This document shows positions 42,147-50,824 of a stretch of 64,000 nucleotides of DNA, piece by piece (positions within the stretch are counted from its first letter, which is position 1; each line of letters opens with the position of its first letter). Origin of the DNA: an uncultured Bacteroidales bacterium (lineage in GTDB: Bacteria > Bacteroidota > Bacteroidia > Bacteroidales > UBA932); contig CAMKAJ010000004.1 of NCBI GenBank assembly GCA_946410455.1, positions 1 to 64,000 of the forward strand, written 5' to 3'. Made by a program: the position numbers and the translations under genes. The notes under the pieces were generated by a model, which saw only the letters and a list, made by a program, of their open reading frames with translations, had not been told where the DNA came from and did no database searches.

Positions 42147-44699
42147 ATGAAAACACTGAAATATTTTGCATTATTCCTGCTCGTGGCGCTGCTGATTCCT
42201 TCCTGCTATCAGCATCAGCAGCTGGACTACAGCAAATGGTATACAGTTGAAACGGATCCCGACGAACCGCTTCCTACCGAAGACATAAGCGGATTGATGA
42301 TAATGTCCTCCAACGTCCGTTTTTATTCGGCACGCGACAAAAAGGATGATCCCGACACAGGCGAACGCGACTGGGAAGTTCGCAAGAAAGGGTACTTCCA
42401 GATGGTCAACACCATGCAGCCTGTAGTGATGGGCCTGCAGGAGGCCGAGATGAACCAGGTGACAGATATCATCTCAAACTGCAAGGGTTACTCTTACATA
42501 GGCGTCGGCCGTAATGACGGAGCCCAGAAAGGTGAATCCACTTCAATTCTTTATAAGACAGACGAGATAATAGTGGAGGACTGGGGTACGAAGTGGCACT
42601 CGGAGACGCCGGATACCCCTTATACCTGGTTCCCCGAAATGTCTCCCAACTCTCCCAGGACGCATACCTGGGCAGTCCTTACAGTCAAAGAAAGCGGACG
42701 CAGGTTTTTCTACCTCAATACCCACCTGAGCCTGGATGAGGCAGCCCAGCCAAGAGAAGTGGAACTGATACTGCAGACTGTGCAGGAAAAGTGTCCCGTC
42801 GGTCTTCCTGTTGTGCTTTCCGCCGACTGGAACGTGGAAGAGGACGATGCTTGTCTGGCGCCGCTACTGAAAAAGTATGCCTCTGCCAGACAGACAGCCC
42901 CTCTTACAGACAATATCGAGACTTTCCACTGGTGGGGAAGTCAGAGCACAATAAGCAAACATCAGCACCTGGACCACATTTTCTGGTCTGGATTCGAGAA
43001 GTGCATGCGTTTCCGCACCCTCAATATGAAGTGGAAGGGCCTGTGGATTTCCGACCACCATCCTGTCTATGCTATCTTCCAGTTCAAGACGGGATCTGCG
43101 GAAAAACCCAAGCCTGTGGCTGACTTCGATCTCCCGGCGAATCCCAGGATGGATGAAACCATTAAGTTCTTCGACAAGTCAACATCTGCCGACGGAATAG
43201 AGATTTGGGAGTGGAACATAGGAGGTCTCCTGTCTTCTGCCCAGAATCCTGAAGTGGTGTTCAATACTTACGGCGACAACATTCCGGTGACGCTTACCGT
43301 CACGGACCACTACGGCCAGAAATCCACGGCTTCCAAATCTTTCTCCGTTTCGCTTTCGGAAGGTCATGACATGACAATCGAATGGAGTGTGGTATACGAT
43401 GATACGAAAGACGGGAAAGGCACTGCCGTGGCGGACTGGACTGCCCCGGCCGTTACGCCGGACTGCAGCAAGATTTACGTGGCGTCTTCAGGCTATAATC
43501 TTGTCGGGTTCACCCCGGACGGCACTTCATTTGGCAGCTATAATATTGGCAAACGCGAGCCCTCAATCTCCGACCGTGACATCCAGACTCCGACTCCATC
43601 CATAGACGCCCAGGGCAATGTTTATATTCCTGTGCAATATGCATACATTGAAGGAGGCAACGGCGGCCTGTATTCGATCAGGCCTGATCTCTCCGGCGAA
43701 AATTGGTATCATGCCACCGGCGGCACATCGCAGTACCGCTGCACGATTCCAGCAATAGTGGGAGATTACGTGGCTCTCGTACTCACGAACTGCGGAGAAG
43801 ACCTTGAAAGGAACGCCGCCGTTTTCAGGCGCTCCAACGGTTCGCTTGTCCAGGTCCTGGAGTGCGACAAAGGCTCTTGGGGCGGAATGGCCGTAGGTTA
43901 CAAAGGAGAGCTGATATATGCTACCAACCGCGGCGGAACCAAACAGGGGCGCGAACCCGGGACCGAAAGCGGCGGCGGATACCATGTATCCCCTGTAGAC
44001 GGCAGCATCGGTGCCTGGAAGAGCTCTCCCAACAGCGATGAAGGCCGCAAGACCAATCTCCTGGGAATGCGCCATACCGACGGCAACGGATACCTGGCCA
44101 AAGCTGGCCAGCCTGCGGTTGGAACCGACCACTGCGTCTATGTGTGCTCCACCAGCGACAACCAGAATATGATTTGCGCCAAGTACAACCTGGACAGTTA
44201 TGTATTTGGTTCTGCGCCTACCCCTCTCTGGAAGGTGGAACTGGAGACCAAGTCAAATAGCGGCGTCCTCGGCCTCGGCTGTGTGCTTGACAAGGACGGC
44301 AATGCTTATTTCCGCGCGGCGGAGAAAGTCTTCCGGCTTAACGGCAAGACAGGCGAAACGGCCTGGACGTACAACACCTCCGGCAACTACAATACAGGAG
44401 TCCCGGCCATTGATTCAATGGGTTATCTGTATGTGGTGGACTACGGCGGCAACGACGGCAACAAGCTGCTCAAGCTGTCATCCGCCGACGGCAAGCTAAT
44501 CTCGTCCGTCGATCTCGACAGTCCGAGAACCAGCCCCACCATCGCACCGGACGGAACCATTTATGTGACCGGCTCTTCCAGCCAGGGTGCAATACTCTAC
44601 AGAATTACCTGTCCCAAAACCACCGCCCCCGGTCCCAACTGGTCGCAGCTCGGCGGCAATCCACAAAAGACTTGCACGCCCCCCGGTTTCAATTTATAG
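42147..44699 (+). CDS. EEP-PKD-PQQ-propeller lipoprotein
   Basis: An 850-residue lipoprotein (FLLVALLIPSC). The EEP domain covers about 48-315 with a full motif set: N56 in SSNVRF, E99 in GLQEAE, H193 in NTHLS, D227 and N229 in SADWNV, D303/H304 in SDHHPVY. A PKD domain follows (about 320-405; ADFDLPANPRMDETIKFFDKSTSADGIEIWEWNIGG). A PQQ-like beta-propeller (about 420-845) has repeated blades such as PTPSIDAQGNVYIPVQYAY and GLGCVLDKDGNAYFRAAEKVFRLNGKTG, ending NWSQLGGNPQKTC. It has no Mfa-like domain and no tiny ORF upstream, unlike its paralog at 44854. The role is predicted: surface phosphoesterase with binding domains. Confidence 0.88.
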   Translation: MKTLKYFALFLLVALLIPSCYQHQQLDYSKWYTVETDPDEPLPTEDISGLMIMSSNVRFYSARDKKDDPDTGERDWEVRKKGYFQMVNTMQPVVMGLQEAEMNQVTDIISNCKGYSYIGVGRNDGAQKGESTSILYKTDEIIVEDWGTKWHSETPDTPYTWFPEMSPNSPRTHTWAVLTVKESGRRFFYLNTHLSLDEAAQPREVELILQTVQEKCPVGLPVVLSADWNVEEDDACLAPLLKKYASARQTAPLTDNIETFHWWGSQSTISKHQHLDHIFWSGFEKCMRFRTLNMKWKGLWISDHHPVYAIFQFKTGSAEKPKPVADFDLPANPRMDETIKFFDKSTSADGIEIWEWNIGGLLSSAQNPEVVFNTYGDNIPVTLTVTDHYGQKSTASKSFSVSLSEGHDMTIEWSVVYDDTKDGKGTAVADWTAPAVTPDCSKIYVASSGYNLVGFTPDGTSFGSYNIGKREPSISDRDIQTPTPSIDAQGNVYIPVQYAYIEGGNGGLYSIRPDLSGENWYHATGGTSQYRCTIPAIVGDYVALVLTNCGEDLERNAAVFRRSNGSLVQVLECDKGSWGGMAVGYKGELIYATNRGGTKQGREPGTESGGGYHVSPVDGSIGAWKSSPNSDEGRKTNLLGMRHTDGNGYLAKAGQPAVGTDHCVYVCSTSDNQNMICAKYNLDSYVFGSAPTPLWKVELETKSNSGVLGLGCVLDKDGNAYFRAAEKVFRLNGKTGETAWTYNTSGNYNTGVPAIDSMGYLYVVDYGGNDGNKLLKLSSADGKLISSVDLDSPRTSPTIAPDGTIYVTGSSSQGAILYRITCPKTTAPGPNWSQLGGNPQKTCTPPGFNL

Positions 44700-44705
44700 C
44701 AGATT

Positions 44706-44840
44706 ATGAAAAAAATATATCTCACTCCTGAAACTCTATTGGGTCCTGTGTTTGGAAGCAGCCGTCCTCTGTGCGCCAGCACCGAGTCGTTGACCTCCCT
44801 CGAAGAAAGTGACGACCTGAGCGGCCTGGATTGGAATTAA
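44706..44840 (+). CDS. Tiny ORF (family member E), 44 residues
   Basis: Unrecognised 44-residue peptide, the shortest of the set. It carries YLTPETLLGPVF, then PLCAST, then the acidic tail EESDDLSGLDWN. It sits 6 bp after the stop of the first EEP-PKD-propeller gene and 13 bp before the start of the second, which begins with an Mfa-like domain. Of the two paralogous EEP-PKD-propeller genes, only the one with an Mfa-like domain has this peptide, which points to a link with that domain. Confidence 0.7.
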   Translation: MKKIYLTPETLLGPVFGSSRPLCASTESLTSLEESDDLSGLDWN

Positions 44841-44853
44841 TCAAGCAAACAGT

Positions 44854-47800
44854 ATGAAAAAGTTGTATCCACTAGCTCTTCTGGTCCTGTTTGCTTGCTC
44901 TCAGGAACCAGTTGTTCCCGTAGAACCGGAAACCATAACCTTCAGTGCCGAGATTGCCGCACCTGATGCCACAAAAACGCAACTCGGGGATAAAACCGGC
45001 ACGTCCTATCCCAATTACTGGTCGGCTGGAGACGCCATTTCAGTCAATGGCATCACTTCGGGCGCCATCGCCGACGATTCGGAATACGTAGGCACCGCCA
45101 AGGCGACATTTAACATCCAGGGCGTCATCAACGCTCCATATTATTGTGCATACCCCGCTCCCGCGATATCTTCGTACAGTAACGGATCCGCGGTTGTCAC
45201 CCTCCCGGCCACTCAAAGGATGTCCGCGACAAGTTACGACGCGTCTGCCTTTGTCATGGCGGGCAGCAGCAGTTCTGCGTTGCTGACTTTCTCGCCTTTG
45301 GTGAGTGTCGTCAAGCTCACCATTCCGGGATTATATGATGCAAGAGTTTCATCCGTGTTATTCGAGAGTCTCGGGTCGGAAAAAGTGAGCGGACAGTTCA
45401 GTACCGACTTCAGCAGCCTCTCACCCCGTTCCGGAGCCAGTTCCAGGGTGTGCGTGTATGCTTCCGGAGACGGCACCGCTTTCGGCAGCAGCATGTATAT
45501 GGTAATCCCTGCTCAGACTTATGCGAGCGGCATGCGTTTCACTATCCGGGCCACCGACGGCACGCAAATGACATTCTCCACGTCCAATTCGTTTACAGCT
45601 CAGGCGGGCAAGGTATATCCCCTTACATCCAAGACGTATGTTCCCGAGCCGGAAACGATTCCCGACGGTTTGTTTGTGATGTCATCCAACGTGCGATTTG
45701 CATCGGCCCGTGACAAATCCAGCAATCCTGATACGGGAGACCGGGACTGGACAAACCGCAGGAGCGCTTATTACGCAATGGTAAACAATTACCGCCCGGC
45801 TATCATCGGCCTCCAGGAGGCGGAAAGGGAACAGGTTTCCGATATCAAGAGCAACTGCAGCGGCTACAACCACTATGGCCTTGGCAACAAACTTGGGGAA
45901 AATATCACGAAGTCCGACGGGCTGTGGAACCTGTGGGGCAAAACGAGCAACGGAGAATCCTCCACCATACTCTACAGGACTGATCTGATTACCCTGAACA
46001 GTTCAGGCACGGTATGGCACTCTAACACGCCCAACAAAGCGGGCACCTATTTCTCCGGGATGTCGGACAGCAAACCACAGGCCTCTGCCTGGGCCATCAT
46101 GACCTACAAGCCCACGAACACCCAGTTCTTCCTGATGAACGTCCATCTGAGTATATACGATACTGAGCCCCAGGAAATTGCCCTCATTATGAACACGGTC
46201 AACAGCAAGAACACCGGCAATCTCCCTGTCATCATTATCGGAGACTGGAACCTGAAGGACGGTGACTCATGGCTGAATCCCCTCGAGGCCGTCTATTACA
46301 ATGCACGCCAAAGGGCACAGAAGACTGACGATTACGGGAGCTACCACTGGTGGGGTACCGAGAGCAAAAAGATAGACCATATTTACTATAAGGGCATCGG
46401 TGACTGCTATCTTTTCCGCACCGATGCGAGGAAGTGGAACGACAAGTACGTTTCCGACCATTATCCCGTCTTTGCAGTCTTCGGCGTCAACAGCAGCACC
46501 CCGGCCATGCCTGTAGCCAACTTCGAAATCCCCGGCAGCATCCAGATTGATGAGCCCGTCACTTTCACCGACCTTTCCTCATCCCCCTCCGGCATAGCCT
46601 ATTGGGAATGGGACTTCGACGGAATACGCTCCAACGAGCAGAATCCCACTGTTACTTTCACCTCCATCAAGAGTGACGTTCAGGCCAGGCTTACCGTCAT
46701 CGACAACAATGGCAACATGGCTACGGCGACAAAGTTCATCGAGATTGAAGGCTCCGACGAGCATGCCATTACACAGGTCTGGAGCAGGGCATATGACACC
46801 ACGGAAGGCGCTTGCGCCTACTGGGGTTCACCGGCAGTTAATGCCGCCGGCAACAGGATATATGTGTCATCCTCCGGCTACCACTTGGTTGGCTTCAATT
46901 CATCCGGAACGCAGATTGGAAGCTACGACCTTTGCGAGTACAGTCCCAACATGCCTGCCTCGCTGACTTTCCAGACGCCCACGCCATCCATTGACAACAA
47001 CGGGAATGTCTTTATGCCGGTACAGTATCAGAGCAGCGATGGCGGCAACGGTGGTTTGTTCAGCATCAAGGGAGACTTGTCTGCCAAGAACTGGTATGTT
47101 CCTACCGGTCCCAAATCCCAGTACCGCAACTGTATCCCGGCCATCTTCGGAGACTATGTAAGCGTCCTGATGCGGAACGTTGGCGGAGATTTCTCCTCTA
47201 ATATGCTAATTTTCAACCGCAAGGACGGGACACTGAACCAGCAATTAAATGTGGATAAAGGATCCTATGGCGGCATGGCCGTAAGCGCCGACGGCAAGCT
47301 TGTGGTCAGTACGGCACGCGGTGATGCCGAGGATACCGGCGGCGGCTATAAGGTCTACCTGATCGATGGTGCATACGGCACCTGGAAGACATCGTCCAAC
47401 AACGACACCGGCCGGTCTTACAACCTGCTCGGCCTTGCCCATACCGACGGCAACAATTACATGGCCAAGGGCAATCAGCCGGCCATTTCCGCAATCGACG
47501 GCAGCGTGTATGTGGTATCGACTACAACCGCAGAGGATATATTGGTTTGCGCACGCTACAGCCTCAACTCCTATGTGTACAACTCCGTCCCTACGCCTAT
47601 ATGGAAGGTTGAGGTCGAGGCGGCAGCCAACAACTATGGTCTTGGATGCGTGCTGGACGACGAGGGCAACGCCTATGTGCGCGCCGCCAACAAGGTGTTC
47701 AAGCTGAATGCCTCCGATGGCTCGTTGCTGTGGGAATTTACCACCGGCACTGGCAACTGCGGCGTGCCCGCTATTGACAATATGGGCTACGTGTATGTGA

Positions 47801-48120
47801 CGGATTCAGGAAAACAGCGCATCTACAAGCTCTCGCCCCAGAACGGCAGCCTCGTGTCCCAGATAGTTATATCCGGTTACCAGCCCCGTACGAGTCCCAC
47901 CATAGACTACAGCGGCAATATTTATGTTGCCGCCACATCCATCAACGACGATGGCGTCTATCTCTTTAAACTTACCTCCCCGAGGACTACAGGGCCCGGT
48001 GCCAACTGGAGCCAGCTCGGTGGCAATCCCATGAAGACTTGCGTGGTGCCCGGAGCCACAGAGGTCTACAATTCCACAGGCTCCTCCCACGAAGGTTACA
48101 TGACAACTGACTTGTTCTGA
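44854..48120 (+). CDS. Mfa-like domain fused to EEP-PKD-PQQ-propeller, lipoprotein
   Basis: A 1088-residue lipoprotein (LYPLALLVLFAC). Residues 15-260 are fimbrillin-like (ETITFSAEIAAPDATKTQLGD, YWSAGDAISVNG, YYCAYPAPAISSYSNG). EEP is about 272-548: N279 in SSNVRFAS, E322 in GLQEAE, MNVHLS, GDWNL, SDHYPVFAV. A PKD domain (about 552-640; PVANFEIPGSIQIDEPVTFTDLS) and propeller (about 655-1075) follow, with NWSQLGGNPMKTC near the end, as in the gene at 42147. The two are tandem paralogs; this one has gained, or the other lost, the Mfa-like module. Preceded by tiny ORF E, 13 bp upstream. Confidence 0.88.
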   Translation: MKKLYPLALLVLFACSQEPVVPVEPETITFSAEIAAPDATKTQLGDKTGTSYPNYWSAGDAISVNGITSGAIADDSEYVGTAKATFNIQGVINAPYYCAYPAPAISSYSNGSAVVTLPATQRMSATSYDASAFVMAGSSSSALLTFSPLVSVVKLTIPGLYDARVSSVLFESLGSEKVSGQFSTDFSSLSPRSGASSRVCVYASGDGTAFGSSMYMVIPAQTYASGMRFTIRATDGTQMTFSTSNSFTAQAGKVYPLTSKTYVPEPETIPDGLFVMSSNVRFASARDKSSNPDTGDRDWTNRRSAYYAMVNNYRPAIIGLQEAEREQVSDIKSNCSGYNHYGLGNKLGENITKSDGLWNLWGKTSNGESSTILYRTDLITLNSSGTVWHSNTPNKAGTYFSGMSDSKPQASAWAIMTYKPTNTQFFLMNVHLSIYDTEPQEIALIMNTVNSKNTGNLPVIIIGDWNLKDGDSWLNPLEAVYYNARQRAQKTDDYGSYHWWGTESKKIDHIYYKGIGDCYLFRTDARKWNDKYVSDHYPVFAVFGVNSSTPAMPVANFEIPGSIQIDEPVTFTDLSSSPSGIAYWEWDFDGIRSNEQNPTVTFTSIKSDVQARLTVIDNNGNMATATKFIEIEGSDEHAITQVWSRAYDTTEGACAYWGSPAVNAAGNRIYVSSSGYHLVGFNSSGTQIGSYDLCEYSPNMPASLTFQTPTPSIDNNGNVFMPVQYQSSDGGNGGLFSIKGDLSAKNWYVPTGPKSQYRNCIPAIFGDYVSVLMRNVGGDFSSNMLIFNRKDGTLNQQLNVDKGSYGGMAVSADGKLVVSTARGDAEDTGGGYKVYLIDGAYGTWKTSSNNDTGRSYNLLGLAHTDGNNYMAKGNQPAISAIDGSVYVVSTTTAEDILVCARYSLNSYVYNSVPTPIWKVEVEAAANNYGLGCVLDDEGNAYVRAANKVFKLNASDGSLLWEFTTGTGNCGVPAIDNMGYVYVTDSGKQRIYKLSPQNGSLVSQIVISGYQPRTSPTIDYSGNIYVAATSINDDGVYLFKLTSPRTTGPGANWSQLGGNPMKTCVVPGATEVYNSTGSSHEGYMTTDLF

Positions 48121-48122
48121 CG

Positions 48123-49388
48123 ATGAAAAAAAAGAGTCTGTTCTGCGCGGTTCTTGTGGTTCTTTTCGCATCCTGTACGGAAACCCTGCCTCCTTTCCCG
48201 GAGGTGGGTGAGCCTTATGCCATCACGCAGGAGCCTGGAGACCACCTGCTGGCCAATTACTTCGGAATAAATGCATGGAGTCCGGACGGACGCTACGTGT
48301 GCGTGCTGGGCACGGACTTCACCGGAAGGCTTCCGGAAGCCACGGACACTGCCACGGTTGCCCTGGTGGACCTTAAGGACAGCTGCCGGTACATACCCAT
48401 AGGCCGCACGACATCCTGGAACTTCCAGGAAGCCGCCATGTTCCATTGGCTGCCTTGGGAAAACGGGCTTTGCGCTTTCAATGACTTCCGGGACGGCAGG
48501 TTCGTGACCGTGATGCTAAACTGGAAGACTGGTGCTGAACGCATCGTTCCCCGTCCGCTAAGTGCGGTGGATCCTTCAGGCGAGTGGGCTGTGAGCCTGA
48601 ACTACGCCCGCCTGCGCGTCTGCCGTCCCGACTACGGTTATGCAGGGGACGGGCAGGACCCGCTTCTGGATGAAGTGTGGCCGGAGGATGACGGCCTGTG
48701 GCTGCTCAACCTCAAGACCGGCGAGGAAAGGCTGTTGCTCTCGGTCGCAGCTGCCAGGGAACAGATGCCGGAGATTACTTCCGACGACGGTCTTGCATAT
48801 TTCTGCCACACCATCATCAGCCCGGATGCAGGAAGAGTCTTCTTCCTTGCGAGGACGGTACAGAACTTCAAGGCCCAGCTTGCCGAACGCGGATATGTGT
48901 ACAATTGGGACACTGTGTCCTTTACAATACGGACCGACGGTACGGAACTGCGCCGCTGTTTCCCGGACGGATGGAAGGGGTCTCACTTCAACTGGAAAGA
49001 CAACGAAACGCTCGCCGTCACCGCCAGATGGAACGGCAACCAGACCTGGGCCCATACAGTGTTTACCGTAGGGCAGGAAGATAAAGTCCGCCATCTGGCT
49101 CCCGGTATAATGGACTGGGACGGCCACTGTATCTTTGCGCCCAACGGCAAGTTCATCAGCAGCGAGGGCTATTGGAACAAGGACGGTTACCGCAGCTGGG
49201 TGCTCCTGCGACTTGAAGACGAAGCTCTAATCTCCATCGGGCGCTTCTTTGTGCCGGACGCATATAAGGAGCAGTATTCCCGCTGCGACCTCCACGCCCG
49301 CTGGAAGCCGGACGGCAGCCAGCTGGCGTTCAATTCCGTGCACGAAGGAAGCCGGCAGGTATATCTGAGAGATGTAAAATGGCAGTAG
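48123..49388 (+). CDS. WD40/TolB-like beta-propeller lipoprotein
   Basis: A 421-residue lipoprotein (FCAVLVVLFASC). Blade-like repeats include NAWSPDGRYVCVLGTDFTG, DGLWLLNLKTGEERLLLSV, ISPDAGRVFFLARTV, FNWKDNETLAVTARWNG and the final CDLHARWKPDGSQLAFNSVHEGSRQVYLRDV. This is a six- to eight-bladed propeller, similar in style to TolB-like or oligogalacturonate-lyase-like folds, but I see no metal-binding His set for lyase activity and call it a binding protein. It starts 2 bp after the preceding stop and is part of the SusC/D operon. Confidence 0.7.
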   Translation: MKKKSLFCAVLVVLFASCTETLPPFPEVGEPYAITQEPGDHLLANYFGINAWSPDGRYVCVLGTDFTGRLPEATDTATVALVDLKDSCRYIPIGRTTSWNFQEAAMFHWLPWENGLCAFNDFRDGRFVTVMLNWKTGAERIVPRPLSAVDPSGEWAVSLNYARLRVCRPDYGYAGDGQDPLLDEVWPEDDGLWLLNLKTGEERLLLSVAAAREQMPEITSDDGLAYFCHTIISPDAGRVFFLARTVQNFKAQLAERGYVYNWDTVSFTIRTDGTELRRCFPDGWKGSHFNWKDNETLAVTARWNGNQTWAHTVFTVGQEDKVRHLAPGIMDWDGHCIFAPNGKFISSEGYWNKDGYRSWVLLRLEDEALISIGRFFVPDAYKEQYSRCDLHARWKPDGSQLAFNSVHEGSRQVYLRDVKWQ

Positions 49389-49390
49389 AT

Positions 49391-50821
49391 ATGAAAAGAA
49401 TTGCACTCATCGTTTCTCTCCTTGCGGCAGGCGCCTGGCTGCTTTGTGCCCAGAACGCCCAGCCTAATATCGCGTCTGTCAACATCGACTTGACGATAGA
49501 CCCTGCGGTCATCGAGGGGCCGCTGAAGCCGATGAATGCCGTGAACAACGGACCGTACATAGACGATGCGGTCCAGATGCTGGATTTCCGTATCCTCAAG
49601 ATTCCTTACAGCCGCACGCACGATGCCAATCTGGGATACTACGGTGAGCGGGTAGTGGATATAAGCGCCATTTTCCCGGACTTCTGCAAAGACCCGAACA
49701 ATCCTGCGGCATACGACTTCCGCGAGACGGACGCGTACATAAAGACTCTGATAGATTCCGGCTGTGAGCCTTTCTACAGGCTGGGACAGTCCATAGAGAA
49801 CCAGACCGCAGCCAAGTACAATATTTATCCTCCCAGGGACTACAAGAAGTGGGCGAAGGTCTGCGAGCACATCATAATGCATTATAACGAGGGCTGGGCA
49901 GACGGTTTTCACTACAATATACGCTACTGGGAAATATGGAACGAGGCCGACCTGGACCAGAGCTCAGGCCGCTGGAAGACTGAGCCGCGTACCTGGGGCG
50001 CCCCCATAGAGGAGTTCCATAAGTTTTATGCGGTGGCGGCCAAACACCTCAAGGAGCGTTTTCCGGGCTTGAAGATAGGAGGACCCTCTTACTGTCGCAT
50101 ACAGGGCACGAAAACGTATTTCCCGGCATTCTTCGAGTACATGAGAGACAATCATGTGCCGATTGACTTCATATCCTGGCACAAATACGGCTCGGAACCG
50201 TCGGTTTACCTGATGGAGGCAGATCTGATACGGGGGTGGATGAAGGAGTACGGGTACGAAGATGCCGAGCTTATACTGAACGAGTGGAATTACCGCAGGA
50301 TCAAAAGTGGCAACGGCTCAAGCAATGAGCGTTACAACCGTGATAGCCGTATTTCCATGAGGGGAGCGGCTTTCGCCGGTGCTGTCATGTCGGCCATGCA
50401 GCATGCCTCGGTCGATATGCTTATGTACTATGATTATCGTCCGGATACTTCCTGGTGCGGCTTCTATGACAATCAGACCGAAGCCCGCAAATCTCTGTTC
50501 TATACCTTCTACGCCTGGAGCAAGCTCAAGGGCGACGTCTGCGAATGCAAGGTGGAGGGCGGTATCGGAGACGTATATCCCGTAGCTGCCGTCGACGGAG
50601 GCAGGACGGTTCTCATGCTCACCCGTTACAACGGCGACAACAACACCTGCAACCTGGCCAGGGTAACCATTTCTCTCAAGGGACGCGGGTTCAAGGACGT
50701 TGTATTCTGCCATTTAACGGATGAAGAACACATCTATACGGAAATGCCCATTTTCCCCAACGCAGACGGGACACTGAGCCTGGAACTGGGGAACAATTCT
50801 ATTGCACTGCTTGAACTGTAG
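49391..50821 (+). CDS. GH39-like clan GH-A glycoside hydrolase
   Basis: ATG 49391 follows the previous stop by 2 bp and gives MKRIALIVSLLAAGAWLLCAQ; the frame also reads up to 49379. The 476-residue product has a TIM barrel with the clan A pair: acid/base E185 in YWEIWNEAD and nucleophile E298 in LILNEWNYR. KIPYSRTHDANLGYY and PFYRLGQSIENQ match the N-terminal layout of GH39-type beta-xylosidase/iduronidase-like enzymes. A small beta-sandwich follows the barrel. Exact family and sugar are uncertain. Confidence 0.75.
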   Translation: MKRIALIVSLLAAGAWLLCAQNAQPNIASVNIDLTIDPAVIEGPLKPMNAVNNGPYIDDAVQMLDFRILKIPYSRTHDANLGYYGERVVDISAIFPDFCKDPNNPAAYDFRETDAYIKTLIDSGCEPFYRLGQSIENQTAAKYNIYPPRDYKKWAKVCEHIIMHYNEGWADGFHYNIRYWEIWNEADLDQSSGRWKTEPRTWGAPIEEFHKFYAVAAKHLKERFPGLKIGGPSYCRIQGTKTYFPAFFEYMRDNHVPIDFISWHKYGSEPSVYLMEADLIRGWMKEYGYEDAELILNEWNYRRIKSGNGSSNERYNRDSRISMRGAAFAGAVMSAMQHASVDMLMYYDYRPDTSWCGFYDNQTEARKSLFYTFYAWSKLKGDVCECKVEGGIGDVYPVAAVDGGRTVLMLTRYNGDNNTCNLARVTISLKGRGFKDVVFCHLTDEEHIYTEMPIFPNADGTLSLELGNNSIALLEL

Positions 50822-50824
50822 CCC

